Part shown: in pieces, positions 31,413 to 44,715 of the stretch
Layout: each line of letters begins with the position of its first letter
Numbering within the stretch: position 1 is the first letter of the stretch
Assembly: GCA_036023115.1 (NCBI GenBank)
Contig: JAYKKT010000076.1
Location: 2,914,001-2,978,000 of the forward strand
Reading direction: 5' to 3'
Source of the DNA: Brasenia schreberi
Lineage: Eukaryota > Streptophyta > Magnoliopsida > Nymphaeales > Cabombaceae
Length of the DNA: 64,000 nt
Translations under genes and position numbers: made by a program
The notes under the pieces: model-generated
Databases searched by the model: none
Told to the model about the DNA's origin: nothing
What the model saw: the letters and a program-made list of their open reading frames with translations, nothing else

Positions 31413-32444
31413 TGTAGACGCAGGAAAATCCCCACCTCTTTCTCTTTGGCTTCTCAGGGCCTGGAGCAGATCCTCTCGTGCGTGTAAGGCCTATTTGTAT
31501 AAACAGGGCGTGCCAGCTAGCTTACCTAAGCTAGCGAAGATATATTTGAATCTGACTTCTAACGTGGCGACTGTGAGCAAGTGAGCTCTTGTCGTCGCAG
31601 ACCTTCTTGCACCGATGCGCAAGGGTCAGTCTGTCCGCTTTAAAAACCGAGTTTTGGGATAGAAAAAGATTACGAAAGCGGTTCGAGGTGTTTAATTCGG
31701 GTCTTTAGAATGCGATTGCAGATTTTAAATCATGTGGATTTGCACGTACCAAAGTCTTTCTTTTTATCCCTTTATGGGCCTCCTAAGTGTGTGTTATGAA
31801 CACTCCACTACATGGGGCGAATTTGAGCGGGAGTACGGGGCTTGCTTCGATGCAATATGCGTCCTACCTCGTGGTATGGCGTAGATGCAATGCGAACTCA
31901 CGATACTCCAAAGGGAAAACCCGAATGTAAAGACAATGCCGAAGGGAAATAACCGAAGGGAAATGACTTGTAATGTAAATGCCGAAGGGAGATATGTATA
32001 TAAGGTATGTATATGGGCCCTTACTTGGGTCTTGCAAATAAGTGCGAAGGCTCAATGTGGGTGCGTGCTTGAATTGAAAGACTTACACACACGACATGAA
32101 ATAAAACCCAAATATAACTTGCAATATGGCCTTGATTAAGGTCTTGGGAATAAGAGCGAAAGCTCAATGTGTGTGAGTGCTTGAATTGAAGGACTACGCA
32201 CACAACATGAAATTAAACCCAAATAGTATAACATGGCTCTTACTTGGGTCTTTCAAATAAGAGCGAAGGCTCAATGTGGGTGCGTGCTTGAATTGAAAGA
32301 CTTACACACACGACATGAAATGAAACCCAAATAGTATAGCTCGGCCCTTACTTGGGTCTTTCAAATAAGAGCGAAGGCTCAATGTGTGTGAGTGCTTGAA
32401 TTGAAAGACAACACACCCAACTTAAGCAAAACCCTACGTAAGTT

Positions 32445-32496
<52 letters not shown>

Positions 32497-34812
32497 CTAG
32501 GGGCTGATTAGGCTCGTGTGTGTTCAAAATCGTGCACAACTAAGAGAGTGCACGTGTGTGTGGGTGTGCCAAGCCACATTATTACAAGTGGGGGGAGACT
32601 ATGCTCTGTTATTACAACCCCGTATTGAATTGAATTTTAAGCAAGTATACAATTAAAGACCGAGTTAGGCACTTACTAATAGCTGGTCCAAAGATGCCTT
32701 GCTTGAGCGTGGGCTTGGCCTTCGCCTTGGGCTGCAAGAGGGAGCTCCGCAGAGTTGAACGGCAAGAGGGGCTGCTGGCCGGCTGGAAATGGGGCGCGGG
32801 AGAGGCGCCTTGAAGATGGTCGGCTGCTTAGTGAAGGGCTGGTTTTGTGCGTGGGGCTAAGGTGAGTATGTAGGGTCACTAAGGGAGTTTGTAAGGTTAG
32901 GGAGTATGGCACTAAGGGGGAGCCTAAGGGAGTGTCTAAGGGAGTACCTAGGGTTGGCGGGTGGCTGGCCGAATAGGTATATGGCAGTCGGTTGGAGTGG
33001 CCTACTAGGGGAGGCTCGGTGGTGGTGGTTTGCTAGGGTGGCTATAGGTGGAGGATGGGAAGGAAGCTAGCTAGGGTATGGGGTAAGGTGGTGGCGGATG
33101 TGGTGAGGTAATATGGGCAGGTCTTAGGGAGTTGGGCGGAGTGGCCGGGTGTAGCTGGGGTGTCTAGGTAATGGCGGGTAGGTAGATTGGTTGAGGCTTG
33201 GCCGAATGGGAGTGGTGGCGGCAAGAGGCTGGCGTTAGGGTAGGATGGTGGTGGTGTAGGTGGCTGAGAGTGGAGGGGGAGCGAAGAAGAAGTAGAGTGG
33301 AGTATGGGGTACTAACCGAATGATGGGAGGCGGGGGTGGTTGAGGAGCAGCCGGGTGTGGTGGAGTGGCTGGTTCAACCGGATGAAGAGGATGGCGACGG
33401 GTGGCTGGGGAGTAGTGGAGCAGGTGGAGCACGGTGGTGGCTGGTGGTGGTGCAGGTGGAAGACCCGATTGGGCTGGAAAGGAGGGTGAGAGATGATGAT
33501 GGAAGATCGGCTGGGAATGGAGGACCTCCAAAGCTAAAAAACACGCCCACTAGGGGGGGGTTTTATAGCTTTTGTGAAGGGCGGTGGGGCTGGTATTAGG
33601 GTAGTGGTTAGGTGGTTTAGGTAGGGTGGTATGGTAGTAAGGTAGGCTAGTATTAGGGTAGGGCTAGATATTTTAAATACAAGGGGTTTTGGGTAGGTTG
33701 TGTGCTAGGTTTAGGTGGGGTGGTTTAGAGGTTTAGGGTTTAGCTAGGTGGGTTGGTTTTAGGGTGAGGTTTAGTGAGGTGGGTTAGGTGATTAGGCTAG
33801 GATTAGGTTAGGTTTAGGGAAATTAACCTAGGTTTAGGGAAGGATTAGTGAAGTGGGTTAGGTGATTAGGCTAGGTTTAGGCCGAGATTAGGGAAGTGGG
33901 TTAGGTGATTAGGCTAGGATTAGGACCGGATTAGGGTAGAAGGCTAGGATTAGGTGTTTTTGGTTAGGATTAGATGAAGGAGCTCCCTTTGCATGACCCA
34001 TAGACCCTAATCACATCATGTTGGTGCAGCCCTAGGTTAGGTTTTGGCTAATTACAAGCTTAAACCACTTTAATTAGGCTAACCCACATGATTAACCCCA
34101 AACTTGACACACAAGTCAAGCTTAATTACAACACACCTTGATCTTATCCTCCCCCACTCTCTCTCATGCCCATAATCCCACGTGAAATTCAAGTGGGCCC
34201 CACCTCCATTTATGAGAAGGTGATGTGGGCCATGGATATGGATATTGGATTGGATCTCTAGATCCAAATCCAAATCCAAGTTCATACATGGGTTTGGATT
34301 GGGATCTGGATATATATGGTCCAGATCCAATCCAAACTGAATTCTGACTCCTTCGAGCTGTGTTCGAAACGAATGGTTTGTGCAGGGTCTGACAGCATCA
34401 GTACTCCGTCTGCGTTGGGTCTTCGCCAACATGATCGTCCGCTTCTATTTTCGCCTTTCGGAGATGACTTCAAATGATGTTTTGATGATAACAGGATCTT
34501 GGACATTCGAGATCCTGGGGGTGGATTTGATATGAGAGTTGTTGTGTTGGGCTTGACTTGTGCTCCGGTTCCGGGCTCTCTTTGGCTTTTCTGGTCATGT
34601 CTTGATCAGGCCAAACTGCTTCGGGGTTTCAAAAACATGTTTAAAAAGGTTTTTAAAAGCCATATTATATATTTTTGAAATATAAAGTTCAAAACATATG
34701 TACAGGGTTGTCTGGAAGGCTCCTGGGTTTCCAAACTCAAAATGGCCCTTTGGGGCTGCTTTTACAAAACCAGGTTTGTTTGAGAAATTCCTGGGATTTC
34801 AAGGTGTTTACA
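31413..34812 (-). mobile_element. Solo LTR in E3 RNase H, reverse, TSD ATGAC
   Basis: Perfect TSD ATGAC at 31408-31412 and 34813-34817 and uninterrupted RNase H coding on either side show a clean insertion of 3400 bp. Read on minus it starts TGTAAACACC and ends GCGTCTACA. Modules (on plus coordinates): U5 hairpin 2 with decamer 31506-31535, hairpin 1 about 31599-31634, minisatellite 32030-32410, an (AT)n run 32447-32489, GGAG/CTCC motif 32577-32625, leader to 33530, TATA about 33561-33569, CCTAA tract 33595-33985 and palindrome about 34300. It is the deepest layer: H, E4, E3, this LTR. Confidence 0.95.
32447..32489. repeat. (AT)n microsatellite
   Basis: About 21 uninterrupted AT dinucleotides in the solo LTR, at the place where other LTRs have short TATATATA runs, so it is a local expansion. 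Confidence 0.95.
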
Positions 34813-34817
34813 ATGAC

Positions 34818-36249
34818 GAATGCCAGAAGTCCTTCAAAAGACTAAAGGCATACTTAGTTAATCCCCCCGTTTTGAATCCTCCGAAGCAAGGAAAACCGCT
34901 TTTACTCTACATCTCTGTGCATGCGAATGCTTTAGGAGCCCTGTTGGCTCAATACGAGGATGACACCCATAAGGAGTATGCCATCTACTATATTTTGAAA
35001 ACTCTCTTGGCTTATGAACGAAATTATCAAGGCATGGAGAAGACGTGCTTGGCCCTAGTCTGGGCCTGCCAGAAATTCAGACACTATTTCCTAGATCACG
35101 AGATCTGGATAGTGTCCAAGCTTGATCCAACAAAGCACTTGTTCGAAAAACCCATTCTCACGGGTAGATTGGGCAAATGGCAACTCCTTCTAATGGAGTA
35201 TGACCTGAAATACCATCACCAGATCTCCATTAAGGGGCAAGCCCTAGCAGATTACGTGGCTGAGTTTCCCTTGGAGGACGCATATCCCACGCTTGCTGAA
35301 ATGCCTGATGAAGGCATATTGCAAAACCATTTCCAAAACCACATTTTGGCAAAAAATTTCGAAAACCAAGTGTGGAAGATGCACTTCGATGGGGCACGTA
35401 ACCAACGAGGGGCTGGTGCTGGGGTCATCCTCATCTCCCCTGAAAAGGGCGAGATTCCTATAGCAGTCCGCTTAGATTTCGAATGTTCCAACAATGTAGC
35501 TGAGTATGAAGCACTTATACAAGGCTTAAGAATTTCGAAAACTCTAGGGGCATCATGCATCGAGGTCTTTGGAGATTCGCTCCATGTCATAAACCAGGTT
35601 TTGAAAATTTGGCAAGTACGTAATGAAAAACTACTTCCATATCACGAGTTGGCCACTCGATTGGTCCAGTCCTTCCAATCGTGTAAACTCACACACGTAG
35701 GAAGAGAGGACAATGGCATCGCCGATGCCCTCTCCTCCTTGGGTTCAGCCCTAAAGGTCGATCCCATTTCAGGGATCCGATCTTTAGAAATATGGCATGC
35801 GCCCAATCCATCCACACACGACTTGGACATTTGCCAAAATAACCCATACTCTATTGAAAAACCCTGGTTTTACGACATCAAAATATTTTCTAGAAAATGG
35901 GGGATTCGCCGAGAATGCCACATCCAAAGATAAGGCATTCATCCGTAAGATTTCGACCCGATACACCATTTTGGGTGGGGTTCTATACAAAAAGAGTTTT
36001 ACCAGCATCCAACTTAGATGTATCGACCTAGAAGAGGCTAGGATTGTGATGCATGAATTTCATGATAGAGAATGTGGAGGCCATGTCTATGCCAACATGA
36101 TGGCAATGAAAATACTCAGAGGGGGCTATTTTTGGTCCACCCTGAAAAATGATTGTCACGATCATGTTAGGAAGTGTCATCCATGTCAAGTGCATGGGCA
36201 CGCCATTCATATCCCTTCATCTGCATTGCATTCTGTGGTCAGCCCCTAG
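34818..36249 (+). pseudogene. E3 first RNase H, second RNase H and integrase zinc domain
   Basis: The real coding resumes after the TSD copy with ECQKSFKRLKAYLVNPP; the open frame extends upstream into the LTR only by chance. First RNase H: LLLYISVHANALGALLAQ lacks the usual catalytic Asp. Second RNase H: FDGA with Asp at 35388-35390, EYEALIQG, VFGDS and DNGIADAL, complete. A 1-nt shift near 35883 moves the frame; the zinc domain (FHDRECGGH ... KCHPCQ) follows in the new frame, ending with TAG at 36247-36249 in place of Trp. Confidence 0.92.
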
Positions 36250-37113
36250 CCATTCACCATGTGGGCATTTGACATTATAGGCCCAATATTTCCAAAAGCC
36301 TCGAATGGGCATCGATTTATTTTGGCAGCCACAGAGTATTTCTCCAAGTGGGTGGAAGCCATTTCCCTAACCAACGTGCTGGGGCAACATGTGGTGGCTT
36401 TCATCCGGAGGAGTATCTTGGTTCGATTTGGGGTTCCACGAGACCTTGTGTCTGATAATGGTACCCCATTCAAGAACGAGCAGATGGTTAAGTTGTGCAA
36501 CACGTATGGCATAACTCACCACTTCTCTTCGCCCTACTACCCTCAAGGCAACGGCCAAGCCGAAGCCACAAACAAGACTCTCATTAGCATAATTGAGAAA
36601 ACTTTAGAGAAGGGTAGGACGTGGCACGAGAAGCTGGATGAAGCCTTATGGGCTTATAGGACTTCCATCCGGACTCCCACAAATGCCACACCATTCGAAT
36701 TGGTCTATGGCACAAACGTCATTCTTCCCATTCATACTCAACTGCATTCATTCCATACATCCATTGCACTCGACCTCCCCTTAGAGACGCTTCAGCATGC
36801 TAGGATGACCGAACTAGATTTGCTAGATGAGAGGCAACCCCTTGCCATGGATCATGCTCGTGCATACCGGCAAAGGATAGCCCGACATTATAGCAAACAC
36901 ATGAGACCTCGCCACTTTAAAGTGGGGGATCTGGTTTTGAAAATCATCCATTATCGTGCCCCACATCTGCTCGGAAAGTGGCGCCCCAAGTGGGATGGAC
37001 CCTATGTTGTACGGGCAACCACCACGAACAATTCGTATTGGTTGATCGATGTAGAATGTAGGAATTTAGCAGATCCTATCAATATTCAATACTTAAAGAA
37101 GTATCATGTGTAG
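36250..37113 (+). pseudogene. E3 integrase catalytic core and C-terminal domain
   Basis: Intact open stretch of 284 codons from 36259: Asp at 36271-36273 (FDIIGPI), Asp at 36454-36456 (SDNGTPF) and Glu at 36562-36564 (GQAEATNK), giving DD35E. C-terminal GKWRPKWDGPYVV, YWLIDVECRNL and the final KKYHV with TAG at 37111-37113. It is cut from its zinc domain by the TAG at 36247. Very close to the E1 copy at 10550-11398. Confidence 0.92.
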
Positions 37114-38284
37114 GATTTGGATTAAATTCTAGTTTTCGAAAATTTTAGGGATAGCTACCCTGAGACATGTGAATAAGGTGCAAAGGCAAAATCATGTGAC
37201 CCTGAGTGAGAGAATTCGCACTTGTGAAAGAGTGGAGTCTTCAAAATCGTGGTTACATTTCAAAATCCTTCTTCTTACAAAGAAAGGCCTAGTTCAACAT
37301 AGCAAGATACTTGCAAGTAGTACGTGCTATTTCTAAATAGGCTGATCTGGGATGGATCGAGTGTAGGCTTGGGATAAGTCCTCCCCTCTTCTCTTCTACT
37401 TCCAAAAGGAAAAACACGGCCCAAACAAAGGGAATTTCCCATTCAAAGTATCTTTCCAAAAGAATGATACTAGAATTCAAAAGAAAAATCGATTCTCTTG
37501 TGAAAAAGAGGGATTAAAGAAAAAATACTCCTAAAGGGAGACCCTCTATGGAAAAAAAGGAAAAAGAGGCCAAAAAGCTCAAAAAGAGCAGTTTTTCGCC
37601 TTCTGTGCCTTAAACCACGGGATGCTTCAGAAGGGACCGTGGTATCTCTTTCCCATCCCTGGCTTATCCCAAGCTCAAGCATGGTTCATTTCGAGGAATC
37701 CTAAAGTAAAAATAGGATTTACTTACTTGAATTTCATCTTGTTTGAGAATTCGACGTTTCGAGTAAGGCGTAGGAATTTGAAATATAGCTTATTTTCTTA
37801 CAAAACCTCCGCTAGATAAGCAAGTGTTAAGACTCAAACAAGGGCAAGCACGAAGAGCTCGAGATCCTTAGGATCGAGACTCAAGACAGTTGTCCCTTTT
37901 GTAAATAGTTTTGTAAATAAGTTTTGAAAATCGAACATCGAACAGCATAGGATTTGCTCACTTGGAGCAGCAGGCCTTGTAAGTCTCTAGAGTTCGACCA
38001 CATCTGGTCTCTGGGAGGTCGCCACTCTTGGCACCACACCCATGTCATGCATATGCATTCCACGCATGGTACTTGCATAAACATGATCCCATTTAGGACC
38101 AGATTCTATAACAAATCTCTTTGGCGTGATATCTCCTCCTACCAGGATTTTAAAAGTGAGATTTTTGCTAAAGAGTGGGATGATCCCATATTCTTCGTGG
38201 TTAGATCTAGGGAGACATTAAAAGGGGTGTTTGTCATCTTTGCCCTTATCCAAATCGATTTGGACAAGGCCAAAGAGGGGCATT
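37114..38284 (+). other. E3 3' UTR with polypurine tract
   Basis: Aligns along its length with the E1 3' UTR (11399-12598) and holds no credible protein. AAAGAGGGGCAT (about 38272-38283) precedes the LTR start and would prime plus-strand DNA synthesis. Confidence 0.88.
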
Positions 38285-40234
38285 TGTAAACACCCCGAAA
38301 TCTCACGAATTTCTTAAAACAAACCTGGTTTTATAAAAGCAACCCCAAAGGGATATTTTGAGTCTAGAAACCCAGGAGCCTTCCAAGCAACCCTGTACAT
38401 ATGTTTTGAACTTTATATTTCAAAAATGTATAATATGGCTTTAAAAACCTTTTAAAAACACGTTTTTGAAACCCCGAAGCAGCTTGGCCTAATCAAGACA
38501 GGACCAAAAAAGTCAAAGAGAGCCCAGAACCGGAGCACAAGTCGATGCCCGGCACAACAACTCTCGTGTTGAATCCACCCCCAGGATCTCGAACGTCCAA
38601 GACCCTGTTATCATCAAACATTACTTGAAATCAGCCTCGGAAGGCGAAAACAGAAGCGGACGATCATGTTGGCGAAGACCCAACGCAGACGGAGTACTAA
38701 TGCTGTCAGACCCCGCATAAACCGTTCATTTTGAACACAGCCTGAAGGAGTCAGAATTCAGTTTGGATTGGATCTGGATCATATATATCCAGATCCCAAT
38801 CCAAACCCATGTGTGAACTTGGATTTGGATTTGGATCCAGAGATCCAATCCAATATCCACATCCATGGCCCACATCACCTTCTCATAAATGGAGGTGGGG
38901 CCCACTTGAATTTCATGTGGGATTATGGGCATGAGAGAGAGTGGGGGAGGATAAGATTAGAGTGTGTTGTAATTAAGCTTGACTTGTGTGTCAAGTTTGG
39001 GGTTAATCATGTGGGTTAGCCTAATTAAAGTGGGTTTAAGCTTGTAATTAGCCAAAAACCTAACCTAGGGCTGCACCAACATGATGTAATTAAGGTCTAT
39101 GGGTCATGCAAAGGGAGCTCCTTAATCCAATCCTAACCAAAAACACCTAATCCTAGCCTTTTACCCTAATCATGTCCTAATCCTAGCTTAATCACCTAAC
39201 CCACTTCCCTAATCCCGGCCTAATCCCAACCTAATCACCTAACCCACTTCCCTAATCCTTCCCTAAACCTAGGTTAATTTCCCTAAACCTAACCTAATCC
39301 TAGCCTAATCACCTAACCCACCTCACTAAACCTCACCCCAAAACCAACCCACCTAGCTAAACCCTAAACCTCTAAACCACCCCACCTAAACCTAGCACAC
39401 CATCTACCCAAAACCCCTTGTATGAAAATATCTGGCCCTACCCCAAAACCAGCCCACCTTATCACCACACCACCACCCCTAGACCACCTTACCACCTTCC
39501 TAATACCACCCTCAACCGACCTCTTCAGCCCGGTTTTCCAAGCTCTCCCATCCCCTTTCCAGCCCAACCGAGCCCAGCCAGCCCAGCCGCTCCCAGCCAA
39601 GTCTTCCACCTATACCACAGCTGGCCACCACCTTGCTCCACCTGCTCCACCACACCCCACCTGGCCAACCACCCGTCGCCACCCTTTCCATCCGGCCGAA
39701 CCATCTACCTCAACTGCCCGGCTGCTCCTCTTCCATTCACCGCCTCCCATCACCACCGGTTAGTATCTCCACCCCACTCCACCTTTTCTTTACTCCCTCT
39801 CCACTCCCAACCACCCACATCACCACCACATCACCCTAACACTAGCCACCCTCCATCCTACCCATTCGGCCAAACCTCGGCCACTTCAAACACCCGCCAT
39901 TACCTAGCCACCCTAGCTACACCCGGCCACTCCACTTAACTCCCTAAGACCTACCCATATCATTTCCCCTCAGCCCCTAACTCCACCTTACCCCATACCC
40001 TAGTTAGTTTCCTTCCCATCCACGCCACCCATAGCCACCTTAGCAACCACCACCACCGAGTCTCCCTTAGTCGGCCACTCCAACCGACTGTTCCATACCC
40101 ATTCGGCCAGCCACCCGCCAGCCATATACCTCCCTTTGTCACGCCCTGTTTATACAAATAGGACTTAGACACATGAAAGGATCCGCTCCAGGCCCTAAGA
40201 AACCAGGGAGGCAGGGATTTTCCTGCGTCTACAT
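38285..40234 (+). mobile_element. E3 3' LTR, short form, TATA deleted
   Basis: 1950 bp, same shortened structure as the 5' LTR: leader joined to GTCACGCCC (about 40139) with loss of minisatellite and hairpins. Compared with the 5' LTR it lacks about 25 bp around 39527 (TATATAAA and the C run). It ends GCGTCTACA at 40234, followed by TSD TTATA. Confidence 0.93.
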
Positions 40235-41246
40235 TATACTTATATATATTCAGCTGCGTGGGTTTTAACTTAAGCCGCGGGTGTTGTCTTTCAATTCCAC
40301 ACTCACACACATTGAGCTTTCGCTCTTACTCCCAAGACCCTAGTAAGGGCCATGTTGCAATTTCATTTGGGTGTTTTAATTCAAGTTGTGTGTGTGGTCT
40401 TTCAATTCCACACTCACACACATTGAGCTTTCGCTCTTACTCCCAAGACCCTAGTAAGGGCCATATTGCAATTTCATTTGGGTGTTTTAAATTCAAGTTG
40501 TGTGCGTGGTCTTTCAATTCCACACTCACACACATTGAGCTTTCACTCTTACTCCCAAGACCCTAGTAAGGGCCATATTGCAATTCTATTTGGGTTTTAC
40601 ATTGCAAGTCGTGTGAGTTGTCTTTACATATATACACAAAACCCACGCACACGTTGGCGACCTTCGGGCACATATATATTATAAGTATTTCCCTTCCGCT
40701 ATGTCTTTAAGATTTGGGTTTTAAGGTTTAGCGGTGTGAGTAGTCTTTCCATATATACACAACACACACTTGCACAATTGAGCCTTTCCACTCTTAAGAT
40801 ATTGCCATATTTCCCCTTTGCAATTTCCCTTTTGCAATTTACATTACATCAGTTCCCTTCAGCATTGTCTTTCAATTCGGGTTTTTCCCATTGGAGTTGT
40901 GTGAGTTTGCATTGCATATTCGTCATACCATGAGTTACGACGCATATTGCATCAAAGCAAGCCCCATACTCCTGTACAAAAATCGCCCAACTTAGGTCAC
41001 TTGCGCACACACCTAGTTGGCCCTAAAAAGCATAAAAATAAAGACACAGGCACGTGCAAATCCCACGTAAAATAAAACTTGCAATCATACAAACAAAGCC
41101 CAAACACTTCGGGTATTTTCAAAGAGGTTTGTTTAAAACGACTTTGCCAAGCGTACAGACTGACCCTTGCGCATCGGTGCAAGAAGGTCTACGACGAAAA
41201 GAGCTCACTTGCTCACAGTCGCCCCGATAGAGTCAGATTTCAAAAC
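40235..41246 (+). mobile_element. E4 5' LTR, second remnant
   Basis: Continues the E4 LTR after E3: TATATATATTCAGCTGCG, four minisatellite units of ~114 bp (40281-40680), CCCTTTTGCAATTT short repeats near 40810 and hairpin 1 at about 41156. Closely matches 51700-52698 in the E4 3' LTR. Interrupted at 41247 by a solo LTR. Confidence 0.9.
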
Positions 41247-44200
41247 AGTAAACACCCCAAATTTCCATAATCTTCTAAAACATACCTGGTTTTGAAATCC
41301 CCTTTTCAAGACTAGAGTGTGAGTTTTCGAAAGCCCAGGAGTTGTAAAAACTCCAGATTTTGTATAAAACCCCATTTTGATATAAAATATATTATATTTG
41401 GGCCAAGTCCCAATTTTGTAAAGAGCTAAGTCCAACAAGTACAACTTGATCAAAAGCAGCCATAGAAAGGAGTGAAAAAGCCCAAAAAGCCTACTGGCCT
41501 GATAAAAGCGGATCAAAAAGGCAAAGGAGAGCCCGGACCCAAAGCATACTTCAAGCCGAGCATATCAACTCTCATGTCTAAAGCATCCCCAGATTCTCGG
41601 ACATCCATGCCCCTGATATCAAAAATTCATTCAAAATGAACTTCGAAAGGTGAGAAGAAGAGCGAACGACAATGTTGGTGAAGACCCAACGCAAGACGGA
41701 GTACTCATGCAGTCAGGCCCTGCACAAACTGTTCGTTTCGAAACGCCATGAAGGAATCAGAAAATCATATTTGGGTCGAATCTGGACCATATATATCCAG
41801 ATCCAAACCCAACATGCATTTGGATTTGGATTTGGATCCAAAGATCCAAATACCATATCCACATCCATGGCCCACATCACCTTCTCATAAATGGAGGTGG
41901 GGCTCACAAATATTTCAGGTGAAAAGCTTGGGTAGAGAGAGAAAAGGGGTGATAAAGTATGAGTGAGAAAGTTGGTAGCTTGACTTTTGGTCAAGGGTGG
42001 GTTAACCTTGTGGGTTTAGCCTAGAGTGTGGGTTTGAGCTTGTATGCACCTACACCTACCCTGGGGCTACACCAACTTGGATATGGCTGCAACTGGGTCC
42101 ATGGACCGGCACCAAGGGGAGGTTCCTAAAACCTAACCCTGAGCTAGCCCACCTCACCTAGCCACTCCCCCCTAAACCTGACCCAATCCTAGTCGTCCTC
42201 ACCCAAAACCGCCCCAACCTCACCTAGCTCACCTCACCTAGCTAGACCAACTAGACCCTAACCATTTAGACCCTAACCAACTAGCCCTAAACCAACCATA
42301 GTTGACCTAACTAAGTCCCTAACAAAACCAAACCTAGCCCACCTAAACCAATTACCCCAAAACCACTAACCTAGCCCACAACATTCCCTAAAACCTAAAC
42401 TAGTTGCATCCCCCAACCTAAAATATCTGGCCACTTTTACTCCCAGCCATTGATCCCCCCAACCAACCTACGATCTCATCCATTGGGCCAGCCACTCACA
42501 TGCGGCCCCCACCTAAAAATCCCAACACCCATTCCATATACCCCAAGCTGACCTATCCCCCTCTCCTTTTTATGCCACCTTCGCCAGCCCCTTGAGAGAA
42601 GATTCGGCCAGCACTCCAGCGGCCTCTTCCATTGGCGCCTCCAGCCAGCTCCCCTCCATTTCTTCCCCTAGGTAAGTCCCAACTCTCACTCTCCCCTCCT
42701 TCTCCTCCATCTCATCCCCTAGGCCGACTCCACCAGCACCTCCACCTTCTCTCGCCACCCCACAACACCTGCCACTCCATCACCCGGTTGCACCACCACC
42801 ATCATCCATCATCCATCTCCCATCTCCCCCAGCCGAACACAATCTGCCACCACCTGCCGCATCTTCTTCACCCATTCGGCCAATTCCCAGCACCTAACCT
42901 ACCTTCCCTTAGCTCCCACTTCCCAGCCCAGCCAGCACCCCAAACCTGCCGCACCTAGTCACTCCATCACCCGTCCAGCATCAACATACCACACGGCTAG
43001 CACCCCTACCTGCCGCCAACAAACTACCTAAGGAGCTCCTCTTGGCTGCCCAAGGCGACTCACAAGGCCAAATTCCAGCAAGTTGAAGATAGACCGGTTA
43101 CATGTAAGTGCCTTAACTTTGTCTATTATATAAACTTGCTTATGTTTAATTGAATTTGATACGGGGTTGTAATAATGGAGTGTTGTCTCCCCCCAATTGT
43201 AATAATGTGGTTTGGCACACCAACACACACGTGCACTTGAGCCATTCCGCTCTTAGCTGCACACCATTTTAGCACACACACGGGCCTAACTAGCCCCTAA
43301 GATATAATTATATTTATATATATTAAGCTAGGTGGGTTTTAACTTAAGTTGTGTGCGTGGTCTTTCAATTCCACACTCACACACATTGAGCTTTCGCTCT
43401 TACTCCCAAGACCCTAGTAAGGGCCATATTACAATTTCGTTTGGGTGTTTGAATTCAAGTTGTGTGCGTGGTCTTTCAATTCCACACTCACACACATTGA
43501 GCTTTCGCTCTTACTCCCAAGACCTTAGTAAAGGCCGTATTGCAATTTCATTTGGGTGTTTTAATTCAAGTTGTGTGCATGGTCTTTCAATTTCCACACT
43601 CACACAAATTGAGCTTTCGCTCTTACTCCCAAGACCCTAGTAAGGGCCATATTGTAATTATATTTGGGTTTTACATTACAAGTCATGTGAGTTGTCTTTA
43701 CATATACACACAACACCCATGCACACGTTGGCGACCTTCGGGCCCATATATACTATAAGTATTTCCCTTCGGCTATGTCTTTAAGATTTGGGTTTTAAGG
43801 TTCAGCTGTGTGCGTAGTCTTAACATATATACACGACACACACTTTCACAATTGAGCCTTTCCGCTCTTAAGATATAGCCATATTTCCCTTTTGCAATTT
43901 CCCTTTTGCAATTTACATCAAGTCATTTCCCTTAAGCATTGTCTTTCAATTTCGGGTTTTCCCTTGGAGTTGTGTGAGTTGCATTGCATACTCGCCATAC
44001 TCGAGCTAGAGTGCATACCTACATCAAAGCGAATCTTGAATCAATCGTGCAAACACACCAAGACTTAGGCTATTTCGATGCACGCACATTGTGCCTAAGT
44101 AGATTAAATTGAAAGACTTAGGGTCGTCCAACCCTTGTAAAATCAAAATTGCCCAAGTACATGGTTTTCAAAATGTTTTAAAACACTTCTTCATTTAAAA

Positions 44201-44449
44201 TATATTTTGAGTTAAACTTGTTTCAAAACGAAGTCTCTAAGCGTACAAACTGACCCTTGCGCATCGATGCAAGAAGGTCTGCGACGTAAAAATCCCGCTT
44301 GCCTACAATTGCCTTTAAAAAGTCAGATTATTTCAAAACATACTTTGCTACTTAAAGTAAACTAGCTGGCACGCCCATAAAGCGAAGTAGAACTTGAAAA
44401 GGTTCACTTTAGGCCTAAGAACCAGAAGTGAGAATTTTCGGTGTCTACA
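41247..44449 (+). mobile_element. Solo LTR in E4 5' LTR, TSD AAAAC
   Basis: Starts AGTAAACACC (first T mutated to A) and ends GTGTCTACA; TSD AAAAC at 41242-41246 and 44450-44454. At 3203 bp it contains the palindrome GAATCTGGACC/TATATCCAGATCC about 41779-41805, CCTAA-type tract 42120-42420, CCA-rich leader 42560-43080, GGAG/CTCC motif 43159-43206, minisatellite 43347-43760, hairpin 1 about 44246 (slightly decayed) and decamer 44367-44376. Hairpin 2 has a lost base on the left arm. Confidence 0.93.
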
Positions 44450-44571
44450 AAAACTTACTTCGCTAGCTTGAGTAAGCTAGCTGGCACGCCCTTGTTATAA
44501 AAATGACTTAGACACACGAAAAGGTTCACATCGGAACTAAGAACCAGAAGTGGGAATTTTCCGTGTCTATA
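44450..44571 (+). mobile_element. E4 5' LTR, third remnant (U5 end)
   Basis: TTACTTCG, hairpin 2 at 44462-44481 and decamer 44482-44491, ending GTGTCTATA at 44571 (terminal C to T). Together with 24268-24922 and 40240-41246 it rebuilds the E4 5' LTR order except for its deleted first part. Confidence 0.9.
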
Positions 44572-44576
44572 GATTT

Positions 44577-44594
44577 TGGTACACCTGGTGGGAC
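44577..44594 (+). other. Primer-binding site of E4
   Basis: TGGTACACCTGGTGGGAC, a variant of the E3 site; C to T changes suggest decay. Confidence 0.78.
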
Positions 44595-44715
44595 CTGGGC
44601 CTTGTGCAAAGTCAGTCCATGTAGAAAAACCTCATGAAAAATTTTCAAAAAAAGTGTTTTTAACTTTGTTTGTTGCATTTTCATATCTAGGATTTGTTTT
44701 AAAAAGCATTGAAGC

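Larger units (their letters stand above)
24923..40234 (+). mobile_element. E3, Tat-type LTR retrotransposon with all domains, TSD TTATA
   Basis: 5' LTR 24923-26895, primer-binding site 26901, gag, protease, RT, RNase H, second RNase H, integrase, 3' UTR, polypurine tract and 3' LTR 38285-40234. Perfect TSD TTATA at 24918-24922 and 40235-40239. Without the nested solo LTR (31413-34812) the element is about 11.9 kb. It is the only insertion seen entire. Both LTRs are the shortened ~1.95 kb type. It cannot now transpose alone because gag-pol has many stops and shifts. Confidence 0.95.

Noticed and set aside
34698..34817. Start of the 411-codon ORF as the start of a protein
   Set aside because: The first 38 codons lie in the solo LTR and TSD; the frame merely runs into RNase H coding of E3. 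The same applies to 9245-9288 before E1 RNase H.
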